Shown here: piece after piece, positions 1-7,528 of the stretch
Layout of the letters: each line of letters starts with the position of its first letter
Numbering within the stretch: position 1 is the first letter of the stretch
NCBI GenBank assembly: GCA_017549905.1
Contig: JAFYNC010000157.1
Location: 1 to 9,500, forward strand
From: Clostridia bacterium
GTDB taxonomy: Bacteria; Bacillota; Clostridia; Oscillospirales; Acutalibacteraceae
DNA: 9,500 nt
Reading direction: 5' to 3'
Notes under the pieces: model-generated
What the model saw: only the letters and a program-made list of their open reading frames with translations
What the model was told of the DNA's origin: nothing
Database searches by the model: none
Made by a program: the position numbers and the translations under genes

Positions 1-2
1 AA

Positions 3-3000
3 ATTGGCGATAGCTTTGCGCTTAATACTACTGTGCTTAGCTTTTCGAGGTTGTGTGATGAGGTTGGAAGAAATGTAGGCGGCATTTCGCAAACTGTTCT
101 TAGCGAATCAGATAAAATTATATTTATGCATAAGGCACTTAATAATGTTGCTGACCGATTAAAACTTTGGAAAAAATATGTTGGTTCTGTCACTTTTGCA
201 AAAACAATTCTTGATACAATTAGCGAATTCAAAATCAACGCTATTGGATATGAGGATATTTTAAAAGCTTCAGAAACTGTTTCAAGTGAAACTTTAAAAT
301 TGAAGCTTTGGGACATTTCAATTATTTATCAAGAGTATGATTTATGCGTTGGCGAAGCGTTTTTAGACCCTACAGATAGCCTTACAAAGCTCTATAATTC
401 CTTACTCAAATTTAATTATTTTGCCGATAAGACTGTTTTTATCGATTCGTTTAAAGGCTTTACTGGTCAACAATACAAAATAATTGAACGTATTTTATGC
501 CAAGCTGAAAAGGTGATAATTTCACTTTGCTATAACCCTGAAAATAAAAATGAATATGGTATATTTTCTAATATTAGAAAAGCGATTGAAAAAATTTCAA
601 ATATAGCAAAATCACGCGCCATTTCTATCGCTGAGCCTATAGTTTTAAAAGAGCAATATTATAATTCATCATCTTTAGCTTCTGTTGAAAGTTTTATTTC
701 AGGGGAAGAGTGTACTAAAGATTGTGACGATAAAGCAGTAGCTATTGTTAAATGCGCTACCGCTTTTGATGAGGCAGAGTTTGTTGCAAACAAAATCAGA
801 AAGCTGATAAGAGAGGAAAATTACAGATATAGAGATTTTGTTATAATTGCGCGTGATTCCGATAACTATCGCGAAGCAATATCTACTTTTTGTAATAAAA
901 ACGGTATTAGTTTGTATTTTGACAACCGTTTTCCGTTATCTTCTTTTCCGCTTAGCGTGTTTGTTTCTTCGGCAATAAAAGCTCTTGATTTTTCAAGTGA
1001 AAGCATTTTTAAAATGCTAAAAACCGGTCTTGGTGCACTCGAATTTTCGGAAATTACATTGCTTGAAAATTACACATATATTTGGAATATTTCGGGCGAA
1101 GCTTGGCTTAAAGAGTGGAAAATGAATCCCAAGGGTTTAGTAACTGACGAGCTATCAGAGGAAGATATTAAACTTTTAGAAAAAATTAATTCTCTGAGAT
1201 TAAAGGCAATAAATCCTATTGTTTCGTTTAAAAATTCTTTTAAAAATAGCGCATATAGTATGACAAAGGCAATTGCAGAGTTAATTAGTGATAATAATAT
1301 TTCGGAAAAACTTTCATTTATTTCCGAAAAGTTGAATGGTGAAACTATTGGTTTTAATACTACAGTTTTAAATCAATGCTACGAGCAGTATATGAAAATT
1401 CTCGATTCATTGGTTACTTGTTTTGGTGAGCAAAAAATCTCTAAAAAGGAATTTACAGATGCTCTATGTTTAGCTGTTAGCTCTTCAGATGTTGGCACTA
1501 TTCCTCAAATGCTTGATGAGGTTGCTTTCGGCTCGGCGGACAGAATAAGACCGTCAAGGCCTAAAATTGCATTTATTGTTGGCGCAAATCAAGGCGTTTT
1601 TCCAAAGAGTTTAAGCAATTCGGGAATTTTTAATTTGCTTGAGAGAAAAAGTCTTATTGATCTTGATATTAATATTGCTGATAATTCGGTTTACTCCTCA
1701 ATAGACGAAGATTTTCTTGTGTATACAAGCCTTTGCTGTGCAAGTGATAAGTTATTTATTTCTTATTCTGCAAAAGCTGTTTCAGGCGAAATTTTAGAGC
1801 CGTCAGCCTTTGTTAATACTATTTCGGAAAATCTTAATATTGATATTGTTGATTTAACCGATGATGCTGTTTTAAGCGGATTTTTACCCGAAACAGAAGA
1901 ATTAATGTTTTCAAAGTATTGCAGAAACTTAAAAGTAGACAGCAACGATGCTATTACAATTAAATCCGCATTAGAAAACTCAGATAAATTTGATTTTATA
2001 AATTCTTTTTTGACAGAAAACAGATTTACACTGCAAAAGGAAACTGCCAAAAAATTATATGGCAGTAATATTGTTATGTCTGCAAGTAAATTTGATACAT
2101 TCAACAGATGCAAATTTTCTTACTTTTGCAGATATGGGCTTGGCGCTAAAAAGCTTGAACCTGCCGACTTTAATGTTATGCAAAGGGGTACAATAGTTCA
2201 CTATTGCTTAGAGCGATTAATTCTTGAAAATGAACTTAAAAGTATTTCTGAAACAGAGCTTGACTCTATTACAGAAAAATATGTAAACGATTATCTTAAT
2301 AGCGTTGAAGGTTTTAGCAATATATTTAATGCTAAAAACAAATTTTTAGTTTCAAGGCTTGTGCGTTCTTTAAAAGAGGTGGTGCGCCATATTGCTCGTG
2401 AACTATCGCAAAGTGATTTTACACCCACCGCTTGTGAGCTTAAAATTGGTAAAGGCGAGAATGAAATTAACGTTGCTTTTCCGTTTGATGATGGCGAGAT
2501 CACTCTATTTGGCAGTATAGACCGACTTGATAGTTATAACGGATATGTTAGAATAATCGATTATAAAACAGGTAGTAAAAGCTTTAAATTGCCCGATATT
2601 TTGTTTGGACTTAATATGCAAATGCTAATCTATCTTTATGCAGTTGTAAGAGGAAATGGTTTAGCAGACCGTTTTGCCGCCGTTATATTATATCAACCAT
2701 CAAAACGCGATATAAAGGGTGAGGGACTTGCTATGAACGGACTTATTCAAAATGATGTGAATTTAGTTTATGCTATGGACAAGTCTAATATGGGCGAATT
2801 TGTGCCTAAACTGCAGCTTAATAAAGACGGCACCTTATCAAAAAGAGCAAATTCTTTTATTGAAAAAACTGACTTTACAGAAATTTTTGATTTAGTTGAA
2901 AAAACAATGCGCGATACTGGTAATAAAATTCTGTGCGGTGATATTTCGGTAGACCCTATCGACGGCAGAGAGTCGCCTGCATGCAAGTATTGCGATTTCC

Positions 3001-3104
3001 ACACCGTTTGCGGTTTTGAAAATAAGGTTGCCAATCGTGTGCCAGACCTTTCTAATGGCGAGGTATTTAAAATAATGAGGGAGGAGAAGGAAAATGGCAT
3101 TTAA
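3..3104 (+). CDS. addB: AddB, nuclease/helicase-like subunit of the AddAB double-strand-break repair enzyme (5' end outside window)
   Basis: AddB pairs with AddA to unwind and degrade broken DNA ends until a Chi-like site, producing the 3' strand for RecA. Reading is open through the left edge; the codons before GTG 33 (IGDSFALNTT) run straight into the AddB-type VLSFSRL motif, so the gene starts upstream and the Walker A segment near the N-terminus is not visible. Counting the GTG at 33 as residue 1: AddB-like ENYTYIWNISGEAW about 348-361; inactive-helicase core around IAFIVGANQGVFP about 512-524; C-terminal RecB-type nuclease with H723 (GTIVHYC), D830 (GSIDRLD) and D843/K845 (IIDYKTG). Four cysteines match the AddB iron-sulfur cluster: C693 (NRCKF), then C984, C987 and C993 (CKYCDFHTVC). 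The visible 1,034 codons plus a missing N-terminus fit the usual length of about 1,100-1,160. Its end overlaps addA by 11 bp. All key residues are present, so it should be active. Confidence 0.96.
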   Translation: MGDSFALNTTVLSFSRLCDEVGRNVGGISQTVLSESDKIIFMHKALNNVADRLKLWKKYVGSVTFAKTILDTISEFKINAIGYEDILKASETVSSETLKLKLWDISIIYQEYDLCVGEAFLDPTDSLTKLYNSLLKFNYFADKTVFIDSFKGFTGQQYKIIERILCQAEKVIISLCYNPENKNEYGIFSNIRKAIEKISNIAKSRAISIAEPIVLKEQYYNSSSLASVESFISGEECTKDCDDKAVAIVKCATAFDEAEFVANKIRKLIREENYRYRDFVIIARDSDNYREAISTFCNKNGISLYFDNRFPLSSFPLSVFVSSAIKALDFSSESIFKMLKTGLGALEFSEITLLENYTYIWNISGEAWLKEWKMNPKGLVTDELSEEDIKLLEKINSLRLKAINPIVSFKNSFKNSAYSMTKAIAELISDNNISEKLSFISEKLNGETIGFNTTVLNQCYEQYMKILDSLVTCFGEQKISKKEFTDALCLAVSSSDVGTIPQMLDEVAFGSADRIRPSRPKIAFIVGANQGVFPKSLSNSGIFNLLERKSLIDLDINIADNSVYSSIDEDFLVYTSLCCASDKLFISYSAKAVSGEILEPSAFVNTISENLNIDIVDLTDDAVLSGFLPETEELMFSKYCRNLKVDSNDAITIKSALENSDKFDFINSFLTENRFTLQKETAKKLYGSNIVMSASKFDTFNRCKFSYFCRYGLGAKKLEPADFNVMQRGTIVHYCLERLILENELKSISETELDSITEKYVNDYLNSVEGFSNIFNAKNKFLVSRLVRSLKEVVRHIARELSQSDFTPTACELKIGKGENEINVAFPFDDGEITLFGSIDRLDSYNGYVRIIDYKTGSKSFKLPDILFGLNMQMLIYLYAVVRGNGLADRFAAVILYQPSKRDIKGEGLAMNGLIQNDVNLVYAMDKSNMGEFVPKLQLNKDGTLSKRANSFIEKTDFTEIFDLVEKTMRDTGNKILCGDISVDPIDGRESPACKYCDFHTVCGFENKVANRVPDLSNGEVFKIMREEKENGI
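3078..3086 (+). promoter_or_regulatory. Ribosome binding site of addA inside the addB 3' end
   Basis: AGGGAGGAG lies about 9 nt before ATG 3094, still inside the addB coding sequence. The strong match fixes the addA start and indicates translational coupling of the two subunits. The 11-bp overlap is typical of genes whose products form a fixed complex. Confidence 0.8.
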
Positions 3105-6100
3105 GCCAACACAGAGTCAAGAAAAAGCTATATTTTCAAATGGTAATATTTTAGTTTCTGCGGCGGCAGGCTCGGGTAAAACTGCCGTTTTGGTTGAGCG
3201 CGTAATTAATAAGTTGTGCGACAAAAAAAGCGGTATTAGTGCCGATAAACTTCTTATTGTTACATTTACAAACGCTGCGGCGGCTGAAATGCGTTCAAGA
3301 ATTGAAAAACGGCTTGATGAGGAAATCAGAAAAAATCCTAATGACACAGCCCTTACCTTCCAAAAGCATTTGTTACCTAGTGCTAAAATATGCACGATAG
3401 ACTCTTTTTGTATTGATTTGGTGCGTGAAAATTTTGAAAAGCTTGGTATTGAGCCTGATTTTAAAATCAGCGATTCTGCTTCGCTCACAAAAATTAATTA
3501 TGAGGTTTTAAATAGAATAGTTTTGCGTTTTCTTGAGGAAAAAAATCCTCAATTTTTAAAACTTCTTGATATTTTTGGTTGTGAATTTGACGAGCAAAAA
3601 TTTCTTGATATTGTAATTAAAATTTATGATTACAGCCGTCAACTGCCCTTTCCTCAAAAATGGTTTTCACAATTTAGTAATGATTATCTAACTTTTGATT
3701 GCAATAACATTTGGTGGAAATATTCTTTTAATTTAGCACGTAATTTAATTGTTGAATCAATATCTTCAATAGATAAAGCATTTGATTTAATTTCTGTTAA
3801 TGAAAAGGCTAATGAGTCTTATTCTAAAGTGTTTTCTGTTGCTTTAGAAAATTTAAGGTTATTACTTGAAAATGCCGAAAAAGAAGATTGGGACGGATTT
3901 TATAATACTTTAGTGCTATTTAGTTTACCTTCTTTGCCGACAGTAAGGGGCGTTTCTGATATTTATGAAATAACCGCCGCTAAAGATATTTATAAGTCGG
4001 TTTCAACTAAAACTATTGGCAGAATTAATAAACTGTTTTATGCTGATGCATTATCGATTAATAAGCAGTTTGCAGAGCTTTATCCATCAATTTCTTTGTT
4101 GAGTGAAATTTTAACAGAATTTGACATAGAGTTATTTAATGAATATTCAAAAAATAACACCTTTACTTTTCATAATACTGAGCATTTGGCACTCAAACTA
4201 TTGTGCGAAGAAAAAGACGGAGATACTGTTATTAATGAGTCTTCTAAGGAACTGCTCGAGCGTTTTGATGAGGTATTGGTTGATGAATATCAGGACACCA
4301 ACGATTTACAGGATAAGCTATTTTATGTGCTTTCAAGTTTCGAACAAAAACTATTTGTTGTTGGTGATGTAAAACAAAGTATTTATGGATTCAGGGGTGC
4401 CAACCCTAAAAATTTCTTAAATAAAAAGAATAGATATATTGATATTGATAAGACAGACGAAAATTCACCTCAAAAAATAATCTTAGGCAATAATTTTAGA
4501 TGTCATCCAAAGGCTTGTGAGTTTATTAATTATTTCTTCAAGTTATTTATGACCGAGCAAACCGGTGATATTATATATAACAGCGAGGAAGAACTTGTGG
4601 CTTCTGCTGTATATCCAAGTGAATCTAATAATGTTTGTGATATTCATATAATAAACTCTAAAGACAGTATTTTAACCGATACCGAGCTTGAAGCTTTACA
4701 TGTAGCAAGCTATATTAAAGAGGTTATGAAAAGCGGCAAGGTTATAAGAGAAAATGATAATACCCTTAGAAACGCTAAGTATTCTGACTTTTGCATTTTA
4801 CTTCGCTCTGCAAAGCATAAAGCGGCAATTATTGCTGAAGAGCTTAAAAGACAAGGAATACCTGTTTCTTATTCTTCTGAGGAATTTGCAAACACCACTG
4901 AGGTTTCATTGATTTTAAGTTTACTTAAAGTGCTCGATAACCCTGAAAATGATGTTGAACTTTTAACTGTTTTGATGTCACCGATTTTTGCATTTACTGC
5001 TGATGAATTGGCAGAACTTCGCACTTTAAACCGCAAGGGTAATTTGTATTCTTGTATTGTTTACAGTGCGCAAAATGGAAATACAAAGGCTAATAAATTT
5101 TTAAAGCGTATTGAAAAGCTTAGAATGTTATCTGTTGTTGAAACACTGCCGCGCTTAATTTCAATAATACTATACGAAACAGGATATATTGACATAGTTT
5201 CCGCAATGGATGACGGCGCAAAGCGAAGAGAAAATTTACTATTGCTTTTAAGTTATGCTGAAAAATTATCGGGCGATGCTTTTGATAGTATACCTTCTTT
5301 TATAAGTTATATATCTAAAAATTCAAGCGGCGCTAAAGCTTCTGTTTCATCACAAGGCAATAATGTTAGAGTAATGAGTATTCATTCTTCTAAGGGACTT
5401 CAGTTTCCTGTTTGTATGGTTTTGGGATTGGGGTCAAAATTTAATGACAATGAGGCCCAAGAATCAGTGCTTTATAAAACCGACTTTGGCATTGGTTTTA
5501 AGTATTTTGATGAAAGTGAGAAAAAGCCTGTTACAAGTATTGCAAGGGAAGCAATACTTGATAAAATCCGCGCAGAACGATTAGAGGAGGAACTGCGCCT
5601 TTTCTATGTAGCAATGACAAGAACCCAAGATAAACTTGTATTATTAGGAACTGTGAGTGATGCTTATAAAAAAGCAGATGAGCTTAAAACTCAGCTTTTG
5701 GCATCTTCGAGTGAGATTACATTTGATTTATTTAATAAGACAAAATCTTATCTTGATTGGTTAATGCTATCTGTTTTATTACTAAAGTCGGGCAGTGAGC
5801 TTCGCGGCGTTGGGCATTCGCTAATGCTTAGTGATAGCGATGTTGATGTGAACATACGCGTTTTAGACGGTGAGCAAATAGTTAATAATATTACCGTTAA
5901 TACACCACAAAGTTACGAGCCTGATTTTAAAATTGCAGAAAAATTAAAAGAAAATTTAAGGTATAAATATCCTTTTGCGGATATTGCCAAAACCGAGTCA
6001 AAAGCATCGGTTTCAATGCTCGCAAACAGTGCTGAGAGTGTGAAATATGCCTTTAAGTCACAACCTGCTTTTTTATCAGTAGGCGGTATTACAGCTACTG

Positions 6101-6594
6101 AAAGAGGAACGGCAATGCATAAAGTTATGCAGTTTTTTGATTTTTCTAAATACAACACAGTTGAAGAGGAATTAGAAAGACTTTATGAATGGCAATATAT
6201 TTCCGAGCGCGAATATAAGGCTATTAATGTAACAGCGCTTAAAAGTTTCTTTAGAAGCGAAATATTCGGTAGAATTAAGAATGCAAAACGCGTTAATCGC
6301 GAAATGCGGTTTTTAACCGAAATGCAAGCTGATACTATAAATCCTTTGTTAAACGAAAACTGTAAAAACGAAAAAATTATTGTTCAGGGTGCTGTTGATT
6401 TATGCTTCTGTGAGCAAGACGGAATAGTTATTCTTGATTTTAAAACCGATAGGGTAGATGATATTTCTGTTTTAAAGGATATCTATTCTGAGCAATTAAA
6501 TATTTATGCTTTAGCTTGTGAAAAAATATTTAAAAAACCTGTTAAACAAAAAATTATTTATTCGTTTGCTCTGCAAGATTCAATATGTATATAA
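3094..6594 (+). CDS. addA: AddA, ATP-dependent 3'-5' helicase and nuclease subunit of AddAB
   Basis: A UvrD/Rep-type SF1A helicase fused to a RecB-family nuclease; it is the motor of AddAB and acts in the cytoplasm on double-strand breaks. Seen in the 1,166-aa product: Q motif (TQSQEKAI, 6-13), Walker A SAAAGSGKT with K29, motif Ia FTNAAAAEM 58-66, TIDSFC 101-106, Walker B DEYQD 397-401, motif III GDVKQSIYGFRG 424-435, motif IV NFRCHP with R469, motif V MSIHSSKG 761-768, motif VI FYVAMTRT with arginine finger R843. Nuclease residues: H1009 (GTAMHKV), D1102 (GAVDLC), D1115/K1117 (ILDFKTD) and Q1134/Y1138 (QLNIY). It has no C-terminal cysteine cluster, as expected because that sits in AddB. Length is close to Bacillus AddA (about 1,230). 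Start ATG 3094 is supported by the GGAGG site upstream. No internal disruption seen. The ATA-TAA end is where a dispersed repeat begins. Confidence 0.97.
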   Translation: MAFKPTQSQEKAIFSNGNILVSAAAGSGKTAVLVERVINKLCDKKSGISADKLLIVTFTNAAAAEMRSRIEKRLDEEIRKNPNDTALTFQKHLLPSAKICTIDSFCIDLVRENFEKLGIEPDFKISDSASLTKINYEVLNRIVLRFLEEKNPQFLKLLDIFGCEFDEQKFLDIVIKIYDYSRQLPFPQKWFSQFSNDYLTFDCNNIWWKYSFNLARNLIVESISSIDKAFDLISVNEKANESYSKVFSVALENLRLLLENAEKEDWDGFYNTLVLFSLPSLPTVRGVSDIYEITAAKDIYKSVSTKTIGRINKLFYADALSINKQFAELYPSISLLSEILTEFDIELFNEYSKNNTFTFHNTEHLALKLLCEEKDGDTVINESSKELLERFDEVLVDEYQDTNDLQDKLFYVLSSFEQKLFVVGDVKQSIYGFRGANPKNFLNKKNRYIDIDKTDENSPQKIILGNNFRCHPKACEFINYFFKLFMTEQTGDIIYNSEEELVASAVYPSESNNVCDIHIINSKDSILTDTELEALHVASYIKEVMKSGKVIRENDNTLRNAKYSDFCILLRSAKHKAAIIAEELKRQGIPVSYSSEEFANTTEVSLILSLLKVLDNPENDVELLTVLMSPIFAFTADELAELRTLNRKGNLYSCIVYSAQNGNTKANKFLKRIEKLRMLSVVETLPRLISIILYETGYIDIVSAMDDGAKRRENLLLLLSYAEKLSGDAFDSIPSFISYISKNSSGAKASVSSQGNNVRVMSIHSSKGLQFPVCMVLGLGSKFNDNEAQESVLYKTDFGIGFKYFDESEKKPVTSIAREAILDKIRAERLEEELRLFYVAMTRTQDKLVLLGTVSDAYKKADELKTQLLASSSEITFDLFNKTKSYLDWLMLSVLLLKSGSELRGVGHSLMLSDSDVDVNIRVLDGEQIVNNITVNTPQSYEPDFKIAEKLKENLRYKYPFADIAKTESKASVSMLANSAESVKYAFKSQPAFLSVGGITATERGTAMHKVMQFFDFSKYNTVEEELERLYEWQYISEREYKAINVTALKSFFRSEIFGRIKNAKRVNREMRFLTEMQADTINPLLNENCKNEKIIVQGAVDLCFCEQDGIVILDFKTDRVDDISVLKDIYSEQLNIYALACEKIFKKPVKQKIIYSFALQDSICI

Positions 6595-6631
6595 AAACAG
6601 CTCTGTCTTAAGGGTTGTACCGTAAAGGACA
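6589..6631 (+). repeat. Gene-end repeat, copy A (after addA)
   Basis: Starts at the last sense codon of addA (ATA TAA) and continues into the 3' region. It matches the minus strand at 7528-7486, after rsmA, at 36 of 43 positions by hand alignment. Shared blocks are ATATAAAAA, GCTCTGTC, GGGTTGT and TAAAGGACA. In this copy the hairpin found in copy B is broken: TGT(A)CC can only pair with GGACA around a bulge. Function unknown. Confidence 0.65.
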
Positions 6632-6633
6632 GT

Positions 6634-6670
6634 AAAAAAAGATGCACGAAAATTTCGTGCATCTTTTAAT
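6634..6670. terminator. Bidirectional intrinsic terminator between addA and the convergent small gene
   Basis: Arms AAAAGATGCACG (6637-6648) and CGTGCATCTTTT (6656-6667) form a perfect 12-bp stem around AAAATTT. On the plus strand the stem runs into TTTTAATTT; on the minus strand the A7 run at 6634-6640 becomes a U7 tract. It can therefore end both the addBA transcript and the convergent transcript from 7255. It lies about 40 nt after the addA stop. Confidence 0.85.
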
Positions 6671-6682
6671 TTGTCTTATACC

Positions 6683-6723
6683 GTAACAAGCAGGTCATTT
6701 GGGCACCCAAATGTTACTTGTTA
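6683..6723. repeat. Nested inverted repeat of unknown role
   Basis: Outer arms TAACAAG (6684-6690) and CTTGTTA (6717-6723) enclose an inner stem CATTTGGG (6696-6703) / CCCAAATG (6706-6713). An alternative pairing GTAACA (6683-6688) / TGTTAC (6712-6717) overlaps both. No T-run follows on either strand, so it is not a standard terminator. It may be a small repeat unit or a protein-binding palindrome; the sequence does not decide. Confidence 0.5.
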
Positions 6724-6738
6724 GGAGAACCTAAAACC

Positions 6739-6767
6739 CTTTTCAAAATATGGTGCCACATGAAAAG
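6739..6767 (-). terminator. Weak hairpin just after the stop of the small membrane gene
   Basis: On the minus strand CTTTTCA and TGAAAAG (6767-6761 and 6745-6739) form a 7-bp AT-rich stem with a possible inner TGG/CCA pairing, starting 5 nt after the stop codon and followed by GGGTTTT. It could be a weak first terminator or 3'-end stabilising hairpin before the strong one at 6634-6670. Stem strength is low, so this is tentative. Confidence 0.3.
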
Positions 6768-6772
6768 AAGTA

Positions 6773-7255
6773 TTAGATACCCCAAACACCCCATTCATAC
6801 CATCGGCTATTTATTCTATGATACTCTCTACCATCTTGTGGTAATTCATCTTTATAGAGTGCTATAAGAGGATGTTTTGAATATACAAGTCCATAATATC
6901 CTGTTTCATCTCTGCAAAAGAAAACTGCATCTTCATAAACACGCAAATATCCAAACCTTTCTCTGACCATTAAAACAGCGCGTTTCTCTTCGTCTGTTAA
7001 AGACAAATTAGAATCATTATGTTTAAGATTATCATAATAAATATCAATGATAATAGATTCATTTTCGGGATATGAGTCGTCAGGCTTCAGTTCACTATAA
7101 GAATTTAACGCAAATTGAGCTACAAGCTCGTAATCATCAGTGACTTTATCGAAATTCGTTATATATGGTTTTCCACCCCAAATATAAAAATAAGAAACTA
7201 ATGATAAAATCAGAACCAAGACTGTTACACCTGTAATTAAAATAGTTTTCTTCAT
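6773..7255 (-). CDS. Small membrane-anchored protein of unknown function
   Basis: I do not recognise this 160-aa protein. It begins MKK, followed by one hydrophobic helix at about residues 4-26, then a soluble domain of about 130 residues. There is no lipobox cysteine and no clear signal-peptidase site, so a single-pass anchor with the soluble part outside is most likely (inference from the short basic N-terminus). The soluble part is acidic, rich in Tyr and Asp/Glu, with a likely helix around 86-101 (LTDEEKRAVLMVRERF), then a strand-rich segment RVYEDAVFFCRDETGYYGLVYS (about 105-126, written in pieces: RVYEDAVFFC and ETGYYGLVYS) and an aromatic C-terminus RWYEWGVWGI. Only one cysteine is outside the membrane (C114). 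Start ATG 7255 is supported by GAGGTGG about 5 nt upstream and a sigma-A-like promoter. It is convergent with addA and is likely a single-gene unit. Confidence 0.8.
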   Translation of the reverse strand: MKKTILITGVTVLVLILSLVSYFYIWGGKPYITNFDKVTDDYELVAQFALNSYSELKPDDSYPENESIIIDIYYDNLKHNDSNLSLTDEEKRAVLMVRERFGYLRVYEDAVFFCRDETGYYGLVYSKHPLIALYKDELPQDGREYHRINSRWYEWGVWGI

Positions 7256-7259
7256 ACAA

Positions 7260-7269
7260 CCACCTCTTT
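7260..7269 (-). promoter_or_regulatory. Strong ribosome binding site of the small membrane gene
   Basis: Minus-strand AAAGAGGTGG ends 4 nt before ATG 7255-7253. It settles the start. It also lies almost at the predicted transcription start, which implies a very short leader. Confidence 0.75.
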
Positions 7270-7274
7270 AGTTT

Positions 7275-7303
7275 ATTATATAGAAAAACAAGAGGATTTT
7301 CAA
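7275..7303 (-). promoter_or_regulatory. Sigma-A-type promoter of the small membrane gene
   Basis: Minus strand: -35 TTGAAA (7303-7298), 17-nt spacer, -10 TATAAT (7280-7275). The -10 is perfect, the -35 matches TTGACA at five of six positions. The expected start is near 7268, about 13 nt before the ATG. The upstream edge of the -35 shares one base with the first linker of the hairpin array. Confidence 0.75.
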
Positions 7304-7506
7304 GTGATATTGTGAGACAAGTCTCACAGTGATATTATTGCTTCGCAATAGTGTTATTGAAACCTTTCGGTTTCAGTGGTATTTTATTCGCCCCCAAAAC
7401 TGCCGAAGGCAATATCACTTGGGCGAAGCCTAAATATAACTGCGAAGCAATATAACTCGCCGCAAGGCGAATAAAACTGGGGTTGTGTCCTTTAGGACAC
7501 AACCCC
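7303..7506. repeat. Array of eight short hairpins joined by conserved 9-nt linkers
   Basis: This fills most of the 267-bp gap between rsmA and the small membrane gene. Plus-strand linkers: AGTGATATT (7303-7311, 7328-7336), AGTGTTATT (7350-7358), AGTGGTATT (7375-7383); then, in inverted orientation, AATATCACT (7411-7419), AATATAACT (7433-7441 and 7449-7457), AATAAAACT (7470-7478). Between them sit hairpins with unrelated but self-complementary arms: GTGAGAC/GTCTCAC (7312-7327), ATTGC/GCAAT (7337-7349), GAAACC/GGTTTC (7359-7374), TGCC/GGCA (7401-7411), GGGC/GCCT with one wobble (7421-7431), TGC/GCA (7441-7449), CGCC/GGCG with GCAA loop (7458-7469), and the long rsmA-proximal stem (7479-7506). 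Linker orientation flips between 7384 and 7400. No plausible ORF. From memory, similar AGTGATATT-hairpin strings occur in clostridial gut genomes, but I cannot verify this. Confidence 0.8.
7479..7506 (-). terminator. Intrinsic terminator of rsmA
   Basis: Arms GGGGTTGTGTCC (7479-7490) and GGACACAACCCC (7495-7506) form a perfect 12-bp GC-rich stem with a 4-nt loop, starting 16 nt after the rsmA stop on the minus strand and followed by AGTTTTATT. The U-tract is interrupted but the stem is strong. The T-run that follows is itself the last linker of the hairpin array, so the two structures are joined. Confidence 0.75.
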
Positions 7507-7528
7507 TATGACAGAGCCTTTTTTATAT
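7486..7528 (-). repeat. Gene-end repeat, copy B (end of rsmA)
   Basis: On the minus strand it begins with the last rsmA codon and stop (ATA TAA) and covers the first arm, loop and part of the second arm of the terminator stem. It aligns without gaps to copy A at 6589-6631. Here the stem is intact, in copy A it is decayed. Confidence 0.65.

Noticed and set aside
33..35. GTG 33 as a true start of addB
   Set aside because: The codons before it are open to the window edge and align with the AddB N-terminal region; the Walker A segment expected in AddB must lie further upstream.
7303..7478. CRISPR array
   Set aside because: The repeated units are only 9 nt, change orientation midway, and the intervening segments are self-complementary and of varied length; no cas genes are in view.
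7303..7478. Riboswitch or cis-regulatory leader of the small membrane gene
   Set aside because: The gene's promoter lies downstream of the array, at its edge, so the main transcript would not contain it.
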